The translations under genes were made by a program, and so were the position numbers. Shown here in pieces: positions 11,561-23,282 of a DNA stretch of 64,000 nt. Origin of the DNA: Gadus chalcogrammus (lineage: Eukaryota > Chordata > Actinopteri > Gadiformes > Gadidae); the NCBI RefSeq assembly GCF_026213295.1, contig NC_079416.1:464382-528381 (forward strand), in the 5' to 3' direction. Under the pieces are notes generated by a model, which was not told where the DNA came from, searched no databases, and saw nothing but the letters and a program-made list of their open reading frames with translations. Each line of letters starts with the position of its first letter. Within the stretch, counting starts at the first letter, position 1.

Positions 11561-11659
11561 AAGCTTACAGCACCTGGTATTCCCAGGCGGTCTCCCATCC
11601 AAGTACTAACCAGGCCCGACCCTGCTTAGCTTCCGAGATCAGACGAGATCGGGCGTGTT
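11561..11659 (-). pseudogene. 5S rRNA, 3' part, split by second Mutsu-like LINE
   Basis: Same break as in the first insertion: nucleotides from about 23 to the end remain, with the internal control region. The 5' piece is at 14209-14230. Confidence 0.93.
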
Positions 11660-12062
11660 TTTTTTCTTTTTTATTATCAAAAATAGATTCAATTTTATAC
11701 AATTACACATTCATTTATACGTATATCAAATAAAAGTAAATGAAAAACAGTCCCACAAATTAAACCACCCTCAGAAACCGCACAAACAATTAACTAAGCA
11801 CACTTTCTCTTTTAAATTAAAATAAGAACAACACAGCAAAAGCAATATCTTTTCCCGAATACACTTACCCTCGAAATTAAACCGCCCCTCAATCCCAAAG
11901 CACAAACCGAATAGCCAAACACAGATTATTTTAACCTCGACCATTTACCCACAAAATTAAACCACCCCTCATTCGAAAAAACCACACAAAACCAAAATCC
12001 CACAAAAAAACCCCCCACTCTCCCACCTCCAAAAATAAGCCACCCCCTTTAAACCACCCAAA

Positions 12063-12517
12063 TCAACCCCAAACGGTGCCCTGCTCAGTCATCCATACAA
12101 TTCCATTCTCATTCACACCACATACTCCCGCGCTCTCTACAAACATACTCACAAACAAAGCCTCGTCCACAACATACAGCATTCGTAAGTGTCTTTTCCA
12201 TTCATTCACAAACAGCCTCCATGCATCCAACTTTCTCCTTTCATACAGCGCAAAATCGCGTCTGTTAAAAATCGCCCTCCTTGCGAATCCAAAGATCATA
12301 TTGACCATTTTCCAATTTCTATATTTCCTACTCACTCCCAAGAGTACAGACAATTCCCACCCCCGTTCCACCCAGCAGTCTCCCACACTGCACCCTCCCA
12401 GCAGCCCCTTGATTTTTCCCCAGAATTCCACTAGCTCGCAACTCTTTCCAATATGGCATTTCTTTTATATTCAGTTCTCATAACGTTCGCATTCAGGGAA
12501 AAAATAACCAAAGCCAT
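12063..12517 (-). pseudogene. LINE ORF2 remnant, copy 2
   Basis: Counterpart of 1738-2192: an endonuclease N-terminal stub from the ATG at 12517, a stop, then the ORF2 C-terminal fragment (12063-12431) with one Ile-to-Val change. The same internal deletion junction is present. Confidence 0.8.
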
Positions 12518-12591
12518 AAATAATAAAAAATAAAATAAGGAAAAACCAACGAAAAAGAGCCAGCTAGCACAATAACCTTCATCAAAAAAAA

Positions 12592-14091
12592 TTAACAATT
12601 CTTATTCTTCTTCCCACTCCCCTCCGTTTTTTGCTTTGCGGACAGCCTTTTTTTCGCCTCCCTTAGCTCCTCCATGTCCATATCACTCCCCGAGCTCCCC
12701 TCCCTCACAGTATTATCAACAAAATCCCCACTCTCAACCACCTCATCATTGCCCCAAGTCATATTAAGTACAGTTTTCCCCGTCCCATCCCCAAACATTC
12801 TTACCCCTTCCCGTCTTTCACCTCTGCCTCTCACGCTCCTGTCTCCCTGCCGCCGCGGCAGGCCCTCGCTCCGCTCTCCCCTCAGGTCCGCAGGCTGGCC
12901 CGAGGTGAGCTCCTCCTCCAGCAACGTGGGGAATTCCTCCCCCCCAGAGACACCGTCCCGGTCCATGCTCGCGCCCATGCCCTCCTCCTCGTCCTCACCA
13001 CCACCGTCATCCGGCGCCCCCGGTTCGTCACCATCCAGCTCGCCGCCGTCCTCCTCCGCCTCCTTCTCCACCGGGCATATACAGTCTCTCTCTCTCCTCC
13101 GGCATGTCAGACACTTTGCCACCCCAGTGGCACACTCCCGAGCGTAGTGGCCCTGGCATCCACAATTATGGCAGGTAAAATCCGGGCACTCACGCAGGAT
13201 GTGGCCCGGCTGCATACAGCTCCTGCAAACCTTCATCTGGCGGTCGTGGATTACTCTAAAGTATTCAACACCCGTTGCGGTATTGAATTTAGTGGAATAT
13301 GGCAAGGATTGCACGAGCTCATTAAATTTGACCCGTACAATCCTTGTACCATCGGCAATATTGGTGCCCGGCCACATCCTCCTCTTGATGGACGAAAGCG
13401 CCCGGACTCCCCACCCACTTAGTTTATCCAGGATTTCCGCATCAGAAATGTATGCTGGCAGGGTAAGAAAGGAAACCACCAGCTCGTCATTACATAGTTC
13501 TCTGGCAATAATCCTAGTGTTGTGTATTTTAAACCCATCGAGCAGACGGTCCTTCCCCCTCTCTCCGCACACCGTCACCTCCAGCTTCCCGAGGGCCAGC
13601 ACCCTACAGGCCCTGATTTCTCCGCACACGACCGCCATAGCCTTCATTAATTCTCCTATGGGTATAATGTCCCCGCACTGCTCCACGCAAACCGTGAGCC
13701 TCCTCTCATACATGCGCTCTACCTTCTTAATCCCGTCCACTGTTTCTCCACCAGCCACCTGCTCTTGCCCGCCTCCAGCCGCCTTGCCGTTCCCATCTCC
13801 CCCGCTCTCTCCTTCTCTCCTTTCTCCTCCCGACTCCTCCGCAACACTCCTTCCTCCTCGCAACCCGCCAGCTTTTCCGTCCTCCTCCACCTCAAGTCCT
13901 GCTCCATTCACCGTCCCTCCAGCTCGCTGCCCGCCGGCACTCATTTCGCCCGGTGGCTTCGCCGAAGCTAGGCCCCGGATCATTCTCGCCTCCACCGTTG
14001 CAAACAAACAAAAATTACCGGAAAAGTATATATATAATAACTCAGGGCGATCCCCCAACAGTCTATGACTGCGGGGGACGAAAAAAAACAC
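12592..14091 (-). CDS. LINE ORF1 protein (Gag-like, zinc knuckles), copy 2
   Basis: 499-residue frame, stop-free, with the same three Cys clusters at the same residues as copy 1. Only a few replacements separate the two, for example SS-H to SG-N at residues 24-26, V142 to I, and a Gly-to-Val change near residue 456. Retention of an open frame in both copies suggests recent origin or selection for ORF1 during amplification. Confidence 0.85.
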   Translation of the reverse strand: MFFFVPRSHRLLGDRPELLYIYFSGNFCLFATVEARMIRGLASAKPPGEMSAGGQRAGGTVNGAGLEVEEDGKAGGLRGGRSVAEESGGERREGESGGDGNGKAAGGGQEQVAGGETVDGIKKVERMYERRLTVCVEQCGDIIPIGELMKAMAVVCGEIRACRVLALGKLEVTVCGERGKDRLLDGFKIHNTRIIARELCNDELVVSFLTLPAYISDAEILDKLSGWGVRALSSIKRRMWPGTNIADGTRIVRVKFNELVQSLPYSTKFNTATGVEYFRVIHDRQMKVCRSCMQPGHILRECPDFTCHNCGCQGHYARECATGVAKCLTCRRRERDCICPVEKEAEEDGGELDGDEPGAPDDGGGEDEEEGMGASMDRDGVSGGEEFPTLLEEELTSGQPADLRGERSEGLPRRQGDRSVRGRGERREGVRMFGDGTGKTVLNMTWGNDEVVESGDFVDNTVREGSSGSDMDMEELREAKKRLSAKQKTEGSGKKNKNC

Positions 14092-14208
14092 AAAATAACT
14101 GGGTTGTTAGACCAGATAGCAACACTCCAAAATTCTCTCCACCAGAACAAACAATTTACCATGCGGCTGTCCAAAAAAACACTACGTACTCCGACACTGT
14201 AGGGGGCG

Positions 14209-14230
14209 TCAGGGTGGTATGGCCGTAAGC
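14209..14230 (-). pseudogene. 5S rRNA, first 22 nt, split by second Mutsu-like LINE
   Basis: The 5' piece of the gene at 11561-11659. The flank has private changes (GCAATTTGTGC, GAGATAGCTG) not seen beside the first insertion. Confidence 0.9.
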
Positions 14231-14758
14231 AATTTGTGCAGGCGCAAAACCAGGTTTTATACAGTAGCACATAAGGAGTGAGATAGCTGCTGAGGCTCGA
14301 CGTTACACTTTTACAAAAACAATCATTAGTTAGATATAAACGGCAGTAATTGATTCAGTAGGACTCCTTATCCATGTAAACGATCATTGTGACATCTGAA
14401 TTCATTAATTATCTGAAATACACTGCGTGTGCGTGTGATGTTAAATGTTTGAACCAAGGTTAACGGTTAAAGTGTCAGAGAATGGGTGGTGATTTTTTGA
14501 CGTCCTCCCATGATCTGAAGTGAGCGTGCGTGTTTGTGTTGGTGAAAGTTTAAGAAATGTACAACTGTCGGTTCAGCTCTCTGGTGCTCCCTGCTGGCAG
14601 TATCACTATACTGTCCTCATGTTTCACAAAAATAGTTTTGAGAGACGTTGTCAGTTTTTGTATGTTGCTTAAATCCTCCAAAGCGGTTGGCAGTAAACAT
14701 CAGGTCACGGTACGCCACGCTAGGCCACGGAGGCAATGAGCTCGAGTTGAAAAAGAAA

Positions 14759-14878
14759 AAGCTTACAGCACCTGGTATTCCCAGGCGGTCTCCCATCCAA
14801 GTACTAACCAGGCCCGACCCTGCTTAGCTTCCGAGATCAGACGAGATCGGGCGTGTTCAGGGTGGTATGGCCGTAAGC
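14759..14878 (-). rRNA. 5S rRNA
   Basis: Consensus gene. This unit and the next share the spacer variant CACGCTAGG. Confidence 0.96.
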
Positions 14879-15406
14879 AATTAGTGCAGGCGCAAAACCA
14901 GGTTTTATACAGTAGCACATAAGGAGTGAGAAAGCTGCTGAGGCTCGACGTTACACTCTTACAAAAACAATCATTAGTTAGATATAAACGGCAGTAATTG
15001 ATTCAGTAGGACTCCTTATCCATGTAAACGATCATTGTGACATCTGAATTCATTAATTATCTGAAATACACTGCGTGTGCGTGTGATGTTAAATGTTTGA
15101 ACCAAGGTTAACGGTTAAAGTGTCAGAGAATGGGTGGTGATTTTTTGACGTCCTCCCATGATCTGAAGTGAGCGTGCGTGTTTGTGTTGGTGAAAGTTTA
15201 AGAAATGTACAACTGTCGGTTCAGCTCTCTGGTGCTCCCTGCTGGCAGTATCACTATACTGTCCTCATGTTTCACAAAAATAGTTTTGAGAGACGTTGTC
15301 AGTTTTTGTATGTTGCTTAAATCCTCCAAAGCGGTTGGCAGTAAACATCAGGTCACGGTACGCCACGCTAGGCCACGGAGGCAATGAGCTCGAGTTGAAA
15401 AAGAAA

Positions 15407-15526
15407 AAGCTTACAGCACCTGGTATTCCCAGGCGGTCTCCCATCCAAGTACTAACCAGGCCCGACCCTGCTTAGCTTCCGAGATCAGACGAGATCGGGC
15501 GTGTTCAGGGTGGTATGGCCGTAAGC
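15407..15526 (-). rRNA. 5S rRNA
   Basis: Consensus gene with the CACGCTAGG spacer variant. Confidence 0.96.
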
Positions 15527-16044
15527 AATTAGTGCAGGCGCAAAACCAGGTTTTATACAGTAGCACATAAGGAGTGAGAAAGCTGCTGAGGCTCGACGTT
15601 ACACTTTTACAAAAACAATCATTAGTTAGATATAAACGGCAGTAATTGATTCAGTAGGACTCCTTATCCATGTAAACGATCATTGTGACATCTGAATTCA
15701 TTAATTATCTGAAATACACTGCGTGTGCGTGTGATGTTAAATGTTTGAACCAAGGTTAACGGTTAAAGTGTCAGAGAATGGGTGGTGATTTTTTGACGTC
15801 CTCCCATGATCTGAAGTGAGCGTGCGTGTTTGTGTTGGTGAAAGTTTAAGAAATGTACAACTGTCGGTTCAGCTCTCTGGTGCTCCCTGCTGGCAGTATC
15901 ACTATACTGTCCTCATGTTTCACAAAAATAGTTTTGAGAGACGTTGTCAGTTTTTGTATGTTGCTTAAATCCTCCAAAGCGGTTGGCAGTAAACATCAGG
16001 TCACGGTACGCCACGGAGTCAATGAGCTCGAGTTGAAAAAGAAA

Positions 16045-16164
16045 AAGCTTACAGCACCTGGTATTCCCAGGCGGTCTCCCATCCAAGTACTAACCAGGCC
16101 CGACCCTGCTTAGCTTCCGAGATCAGACGAGATCGGGCGTGTTCAGGGTGGTATGGCCGTAAGC
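16045..16164 (-). rRNA. 5S rRNA
   Basis: Consensus gene in a 638-bp unit: 10 bp are missing just beyond the terminator. Confidence 0.96.
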
Positions 16165-16692
16165 AATTAGTGCAGGCGCAAAACCAGGTTTTATACAGTA
16201 GCACATAAGGAGTGAGAAAGCTGCTGAGGCTCGACGTTACACTCTTACAAAAACAATCATTAGTTAGATATAAACGGCAGTAATTGATTCAGTAGGACTC
16301 CTTATCCATGTAAACGATCATTGTGACATCTGAATTCATTAATTATCTGAAATACACTGCGTGTGCGTGTGATGTTAAATGTTTGAACCAAGGTTAACGG
16401 TTAAAGTGTCAGAGAATGGGTGGTGATTTTTTGACGTCCTCCCATGATCTGAAGTGAGCGTGCGTGTTTGTGTTGGTGAAAGTTTAAGAAATGTACAACT
16501 GTCGGTTCAGCTCTCTGGTGCTCCCTGCTGGCAGTATCACTATACTGTCCTCATGTTTCACAAAAATAGTTTTGAGAGACGTTGTCAGTTTTTGTATGTT
16601 GCTTAAATCCTCCAAAGCGGTTGGCAGTAAACATCAGGTCACGGTACGCCACGGTAGGCCACGGAGTCAATGAGCTCGAGTTGAAAAAGAAA

Positions 16693-16813
16693 AAGCTTAC
16701 AGCACCTGGTATTCCCAGGCGGTCTCCCATCCAAGTACTAACCAGGCCCGACCCTGCTTAGCTTCCGAGATTCAGACGAGATCGGGCGTGTTCAGGGTGG
16801 TATGGCCGTAAGC
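16693..16813 (-). rRNA. 5S rRNA variant (1-nt insertion)
   Basis: 121 nt through an extra base (GAGATTCAG on plus) in the 5' half of the gene, in the loop A/helix III area. It may be a poor or non-functional copy. The same insertion recurs at 18628-18748. Confidence 0.9.
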
Positions 16814-17341
16814 AATTAGTGCAGGCGCAAAACCAGGTTTTATACAGTAGCACATAAGGAGTGAGAAAGCTGCTGAGGCTCGACGTTACACTTTTACAAA
16901 AACAATCATTAGTTAGATATAAACGGCAGTAATTGATTCAGTAGGACTCCTTATCCATGTAAACGATCATTGTGACATCTGAATTCATTAATTATCTGAA
17001 ATACACTGCGTGTGCGTGTGATGTTAAATGTTTGAACCAAGGTTAACGGTTAAAGTGTCAGAGAATGGGTGGTGATTTTTTGACGTCCTCCCATGATCTG
17101 AAGTGAGCGTGCGTGTTTGTGTTGGTGAAAGTTTAAGAAATGTACAACTGTCGGTTCAGCTCTCTGGTGCTCCCTGCTGGCAGTATCACTATACTGTCCT
17201 CATGTTTCACAAAAATAGTTTTGAGAGACGTTGTCAGTTTTTGTATGTTGCTTAAATCCTCCAAAGCGGTTGGCAGTAAACATCAGGTCACGGTACGCCA
17301 CGGTAGGCCACGGAGTCAATGAGCTCGAGTTGAAAAAGAAA

Positions 17342-17461
17342 AAGCTTACAGCACCTGGTATTCCCAGGCGGTCTCCCATCCAAGTACTAACCAGGCCCGA
17401 CCCTGCTTAGCTTCCGAGATCAGACGAGATCGGGCGTGTTCAGGGTGGTATGGCCGTAAGC
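17342..17461 (-). rRNA. 5S rRNA
   Basis: Consensus copy. Confidence 0.96.
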
Positions 17462-17979
17462 AATTAGTGCAGGCGCAAAACCAGGTTTTATACAGTAGCA
17501 CATAAGGAGTGAGAAAGCTGCTGAGGCTCGACGTTACACTTTTACAAAAACAATCATTAGTTAGATATAAACGGCAGTAATTGATTCAGTAGGACTCCTT
17601 ATCCATGTAAACGATCATTGTGACATCTGAATTCATTAATTATCTGAAATACACTGCGTGTGCGTGTGATGTTAAATGTTTGAACCAAGGTTAACGGTTA
17701 AAGTGTCAGAGAATGGGTGGTGATTTTTTGACGTCCTCCCATGATCTGAAGTGAGCGTGCGTGTTTGTGTTGGTGAAAGTTTAAGAAATGTACAACTGTC
17801 GGTTCAGCTCTCTGGTGCTCCCTGCTGGCAGTATCACTATACTGTCCTCATGTTTCACAAAAATAGTTTTGAGAGACGTTGTCAGTTTTTGTATGTTGCT
17901 TAAATCCTCCAAAGCGGTTGGCAGTAAACATCAGGTCACGGTACGCCACGGAGTCAATGAGCTCGAGTTGAAAAAGAAA

Positions 17980-18099
17980 ATGCTTACAGCACCTGGTATT
18001 CCCAGGCGGTCTCCCATCCAAGTACTAACCAGGCCCGACCCTGCTTAGCTTCCGAGATCAGACGAGATCGGGCGTGTTCAGGGTGGTATGGCCGTAAGC
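17980..18099 (-). rRNA. 5S rRNA
   Basis: Consensus gene with an A-to-T change immediately beyond the 3' end, so the first terminator T run is interrupted by an A. Short 638-bp unit. Confidence 0.94.
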
Positions 18100-18627
18100 A
18101 ATTAGTGCAGGCGCAAAACCAGGTTTTATACAGTAGCACATAAGGAGTGAGAAAGCTGCTGAGGCTCGACGTTACACTCTTACAAAAACAATCATTAGTT
18201 AGATATAAACGGCAGTAATTGATTCAGTAGGACTCCTTATCCATGTAAACGATCATTGTGACATCTGAATTCATTAATTATCTGAAATACACTGCGTGTG
18301 CGTGTGATGTTAAATGTTTGAACCAAGGTTAACGGTTAAAGTGTCAGAGAATGGGTGGTGATTTTTTGACGTCCTCCCATGATCTGAAGTGAGCGTGCGT
18401 GTTTGTGTTGGTGAAAGTTTAAGAAATGTACAACTGTCGGTTCAGCTCTCTGGTGCTCCCTGCTGGCAGTATCACTATACTGTCCTCATGTTTCACAAAA
18501 ATAGTTTTGAGAGACGTTGTCAGTTTTTGTATGTTGCTTAAATCCTCCAAAGCGGTTGGCAGTAAACATCAGGTCACGGTACGCCACGGTAGGCCACGGA
18601 GTCAATGAGCTCGAGTTGAAAAAGAAA

Positions 18628-18748
18628 AAGCTTACAGCACCTGGTATTCCCAGGCGGTCTCCCATCCAAGTACTAACCAGGCCCGACCCTGCTTAGCTTC
18701 CGAGATTCAGACGAGATCGGGCGTGTTCAGGGTGGTATGGCCGTAAGC
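18628..18748 (-). rRNA. 5S rRNA variant (1-nt insertion)
   Basis: Carries the same extra base as the gene 1935 bp to the left. Confidence 0.9.
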
Positions 18749-19266
18749 AATTAGTGCAGGCGCAAAACCAGGTTTTATACAGTAGCACATAAGGAGTGAG
18801 AAAGCTGCTGAGGCTCGACGTTACACTTTTACAAAAACAATCATTAGTTAGATATAAACGGCAGTAATTGATTCAGTAGGACTCCTTATCCATGTAAACG
18901 ATCATTGTGACATCTGAATTCATTAATTATCTGAAATACACTGCGTGTGCGTGTGATGTTAAATGTTTGAACCAAGGTTAACGGTTAAAGTGTCAGAGAA
19001 TGGGTGGTGATTTTTTGACGTCCTCCCATGATCTGAAGTGAGCGTGCGTGTTTGTGTTGGTGAAAGTTTAAGAAATGTACAACTGTCGGTTCAGCTCTCT
19101 GGTGCTCCCTGCTGGCAGTATCACTATACTGTCCTCATGTTTCACAAAAACAGTTTTGAGAGACGTTGTCAGTTTTTGTATGTTGCTTAAATCCTCCAAA
19201 GCGGTTGGCAGTAAACATCAGGTCACGGTACGCCACGGAGTCAATGAGCTCGAGTTGAAAAAGAAA

Positions 19267-19387
19267 AAGCTTACAGCACCTGGTATTCCCAGGCTGGTCT
19301 CCCATCCAAGTACTAACCAGGCCCGACCCTGCTTAGCTTCCGAGATCAGACGAGATCGGGCGTGTTCAGGGTGGTATGGCCGTAAGC
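19267..19387 (-). rRNA. 5S rRNA variant (1-nt insertion)
   Basis: An extra T (CAGGCTGGTC on plus) lies in the 3' domain near the C box side of the control region. Short unit. Confidence 0.88.
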
Positions 19388-19915
19388 AATTAGTGCAGGC
19401 GCAAAACCAGGTTTTATACAGTAGCACATAAGGAGTGAGAAAGCTGCTGAGGCTCGACGTTACACTTTTACAAAAACAATCATTAGTTAGATATAAACGG
19501 CAGTAATTGATTCAGTAGGACTCCTTATCCATGTAAACGATCATTGTGACATCTGAATTCATTAATTATCTGAAATACACTGCGTGTGCGTGTGATGTTA
19601 AATGTTTGAACCAAGGTTAACGGTTAAAGTGTCAGAGAATGGGTGGTGATTTTTTGACGTCCTCCCATGATCTGAAGTGAGCGTGCGTGTTTGTGTTGGT
19701 GAAAGTTTAAGAAATGTACAACTGTCGGTTCAGCTCTCTGGTGCTCCCTGCTGGCAGTATCACTATACTGTCCTCATGTTTCACAAAAATAGTTTTGAGA
19801 GACGTTGTCAGTTTTTGTATGTTGCTTAAATCCTCCAAAGCGGTTGGCAGTAAACATCAGGTCACGGTACGCCACGGTAGGCCACGGAGGCAATGAGCTC
19901 GAGTTGAAAAAGAAA

Positions 19916-20042
19916 AAGCTTACAGCACCTGGTATTCCCAGGTCCCAGGCGGTCTCCCATCCAAGTACTAACCAGGCCCGACCCTGCTTAGCTTCCGAGA
20001 TCAGACGAGATCGGGCGTGTTCAGGGTGGTATGGCCGTAAGC
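19916..20042 (-). pseudogene. 5S rRNA with 7-bp internal duplication
   Basis: 127 nt. A 7-bp tandem duplication (CCCAGGTCCCAGG on plus) sits in the 3' stem that forms helices IV/V. It would disturb folding, so this is a likely pseudogene although the control region is intact. Confidence 0.85.
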
Positions 20043-20570
20043 AATTAGTGCAGGCGCAAAACCAGGTTTTATACAGTAGCACATAAGGAGTGAGAAAGCT
20101 GCTGAGGCTCGACGTTACACTCTTACAAAAACAATCATTAGTTAGATATAAACGGCAGTAATTGATTCAGTAGGACTCCTTATCCATGTAAACGATCATT
20201 GTGACATCTGAATTCATTAATTATCTGAAATACACTGCGTGTGCGTGTGATGTTAAATGTTTGAACCAAGGTTAACGGTTAAAGTGTCAGAGAATGGGTG
20301 GTGATTTTTTGACGTCCTCCCATGATCTGAAGTGAGCGTGCGTGTTTGTGTTGGTGAAAGTTTAAGAAATGTACAACTGTCGGTTCAGCTCTCTGGTGCT
20401 CCCTGCTGGCAGTATCACTATACTGTCCTCATGTTTCACAAAAATAGTTTTGAGAGACGTTGTCAGTTTTTGTATGTTGCTTAAATCCTCCAAAGCGGTT
20501 GGCAGTAAACATCAGGTCACGGTACGCCACGGTAGGCCACGGAGGCAATGAGCTCGAGTTGAAAAAGAAA

Positions 20571-20690
20571 AAGCTTACCGCACCTGGTATTCCCAGGCGG
20601 TCTCCCATCCAAGTACTAACCAGGCCCGACCCTGCTTAGCTTCCGAGATCAGACGAGATCGGGCGTGTTCAGGGTGGTATGGCCGTAAGC
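20571..20690 (-). rRNA. 5S rRNA
   Basis: One change near the 3' end (TTACCGCACC on plus). Otherwise consensus. Confidence 0.94.
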
Positions 20691-21218
20691 AATTAGTGCA
20701 GGCGCAAAACCAGGTTTTATACAGTAGCACATAAGGAGTGTGAAAGCTGCTGAGGCTTGACGTTACACTTTTACAAAAACAATCATTAGTTAGATATAAA
20801 CGGCAGTAATTGATTCAGTAGGACTCCTTATCCATGTAAACGATCATTGTGACATCTGAATTCATTAATTATCTGAAATACACTGCGTGTGCGTGTGATG
20901 TTAAATGTTTGAACCAAGGTTAACGGTTAAAGTGTCAGAGAATGGGTGGTGATTTTTTGACGTCCTCCCATGATCTGAAGTGAGCGTGCGTGTTTGTGTT
21001 GGTGAAAGTTTAAGAAATGTACAACTGTCGTTTCAGCTCTCTGGTGCTCCCTGCTGGCAGTATCACTATACTGTCCTCATGTTTCACAAAAATAGTTTTG
21101 AGAGACGTTGTCAGTTTTTGTATGTTGCTTAAATCCTCCAAAGCGGTTGGCAGTAAACATCAGGTCACGGTACGCCACGGTAGGCCACGGAGTCAATGAG
21201 CTCGAGTTGAAAAAGAAA

Positions 21219-21338
21219 AAGCTTACAGCACCTGGTATTCCCAGGCGGTCTCCCATCCAAGTACTAACCAGGCCCGACCCTGCTTAGCTTCCGAGATCAG
21301 ACGAGATCGGGCGTGTTCAGGGTGGTATGGCCGTAAGC
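21219..21338 (-). rRNA. 5S rRNA
   Basis: Consensus gene. One extra base in the upstream flank (GTGCTAGGCG) moves the TATA box by 1 bp. Confidence 0.95.
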
Positions 21339-21866
21339 AATTAGTGCTAGGCGCAAAACCAGGTTTTATACAGTAGCACATAAGGAGTGAGAAAGCTGCT
21401 GAGGCTCGACGTTACACTCTTACAAAAACAATCATTAGTTAGATATAAACGGCAGTAATTGATTCAGTAGGACTCCTTATCCATGTAAACGATCATTGTG
21501 ACATCTGAATTCATTAATTATCTGAAATACACTGCGTGTGCGTGTGATGTTAAATGTTTGAACCAAGGTTAACGGTTAAAGTGTCAGAGAATGGGTGGTG
21601 ATTTTTGACGTCCTCCCATGATCTGAAGTGAGCGTGCGTGTTTGTGTTGGTGAAAGTTTAAGAAATGTACAACTGTCGGTTCAGCTCTCTGGTGCTCCCT
21701 GCTGGCAGTATCACTATACTGTCCTCATGTTTCACAAAAATAGTTTTGAGAGACGTTGTCAGTTTTTGTATGTTGCTTAAATCCTCCAAAGCGGTTGGCA
21801 GTAAACATCAGGTCACGGTACGCCACGGTAGGCCACGGAGTCAATGAGCTCGAGTTGAAAAAGAAA

Positions 21867-21986
21867 AAGCTTACAGCACCTGGTATTCCCAGGCGGTCTC
21901 CCATCCAAGTACTAACCAGGCCCGACCCTGCTTAGCTACCGAGATCAGACGAGATCGGGCGTGTTCAGGGTGGTATGGCCGTAAGC
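21867..21986 (-). rRNA. 5S rRNA
   Basis: One change (TTAGCTACCG on plus) next to box A of the internal control region. Confidence 0.92.
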
Positions 21987-22514
21987 AATTAGTGCAGGCG
22001 CAAAACCAGGTTTTATACAGTAGCACATAAGGAGTGAGAAAGCTGCTGAGGCTCGACGTTACACTCTTACAAAAACAATCATTAGTTAGATATAAACGGC
22101 AGTAATTGATTCAGTAGAACTCCTTATCCATGTAAACGATCATTGTGACATCTGAATTCATTAATTATCTGAAATACACTGCGTGTGCGTGTGATGTTAA
22201 ATGTTTGAACCAAGGTTAACGGTTAAAGTGTCAGAGAATGGGTGGTGATTTTTTGACGTCCTCCCATGATCTGAAGTGAGCGTGCGTGTTTGTGTTGGTG
22301 AAAGTTTAAGAAATGTACAACTGTCGGTTCAGCTCTCTGGTGCTCCCTGCTGGCAGTATCACTATACTGTCCTCATGTTTCACAAAAATAGTTTTGAGAG
22401 ACGTTGTCAGTTTTTGTATGTTGCTTAAATCCTCCAAAGCGGTTGGCAGTAAACATCAGGTCACGGTACGCCACGGTAGGCCACGGAGTCAATGAGCTCG
22501 AGTTGAAAAAGAAA

Positions 22515-22634
22515 AAGCTTACAGCACCTAGTATTCCCAGGCGGTCACCCATCCAAGTACTAACCAGGCCCGACCCTGCTTAGCTTCCGAGATCAGACGA
22601 GATCGGGCGTGTTCAGGGTGGTATGGCCGTAAGC
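22515..22634 (-). rRNA. 5S rRNA
   Basis: Two changes in the 3' part (CACCTAGTATT and GGTCACCC on plus). Confidence 0.9.
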
Positions 22635-23162
22635 AAATAGTGCAGGCGCAAAACCAGGTTTTATACAGTAGCACATAAGGAGTGAGAAAGCTGCTGAGGC
22701 TCGACGTTACACTCTTACAAAAACAATCATTAGTTAGATATAAACGGCAGTAATTGATTCAGTAAGACTCCTTATCCATGTAAACGATCATTGTGACATC
22801 TGAATTCATTAATTATCTGAAATACACTGGGTGTGCGTGTGATGTTAAATGTTTGAACCAAGGTTAACGGTTAAAGTGTCAGAGAATGGGTGGTGATTTT
22901 TTGACGTCCTCCCATGATCTGAAGTGAGCGTGCGTGTTTGTGTTGGTGAAAGTTTAAGAAATGTACAACTGTCGGTTCAGCTCTCTGGTGCTCCCTGCTG
23001 GCAGTATCACTATACTGTCCTCATGTTTCACAAAAACAGTTTTGAGAGACGTTGTCAGTTTTTGTATGTTGCTTAAATCCTCCAAAGCGGTTGGCAGTAA
23101 ACATCAGGTCACGGTACGCCACGGTAGGCCACGGAGGCAATGAGCTCGAGTTGAAAAAGAAA

Positions 23163-23282
23163 AAGCTTACAGCACCTGGTATTCCCAGGCGGTCTCCCAT
23201 CCAAGTACTAACCAGGCCCGACCCTGCTTAGCTTCCGAGATCAAACGAGATCGGGCGTGTTCAGGGTGGTATGGCCGTAAGC
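23163..23282 (-). rRNA. 5S rRNA
   Basis: One change (GATCAAACGAG on plus). Confidence 0.93.

Larger units (their letters stand above)
5729..11659 (-). repeat. Three-unit higher-order repeat in 5S array (1944 bp)
   Basis: A single marker, GAGGCAATGAG instead of GAGTCAATGAG just beyond the 5S gene end, occurs at about 6351, 8295 and 10239. That is exactly every third unit (3 x 648 bp); the two units in between carry the T variant. This periodicity shows amplification of a three-unit block. Confidence 0.75.
11660..14208 (-). mobile_element. Mutsu-like 5S-specific LINE, ORF2-deleted, copy 2
   Basis: Same structure, same deletion and same 5S target base as copy 1, 10,325 bp to the right. The copies differ by scattered substitutions and one base in the tail region. 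Because the ORF2 deletion is shared, both descend from one deleted parent or from duplication of a larger block. Confidence 0.88.
15527..19387 (-). repeat. Three-unit higher-order repeat in 5S array (1935 bp)
   Basis: Two markers recur together at a distance of 1935 bp. The 10-bp spacer deletion occurs near 16015 and 17950. The extra T inside the 5S gene (GAGATTCAG) occurs in the genes at 16693-16813 and 18628-18748. The pair defines a block of one short and two normal units duplicated in tandem. Confidence 0.75.
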
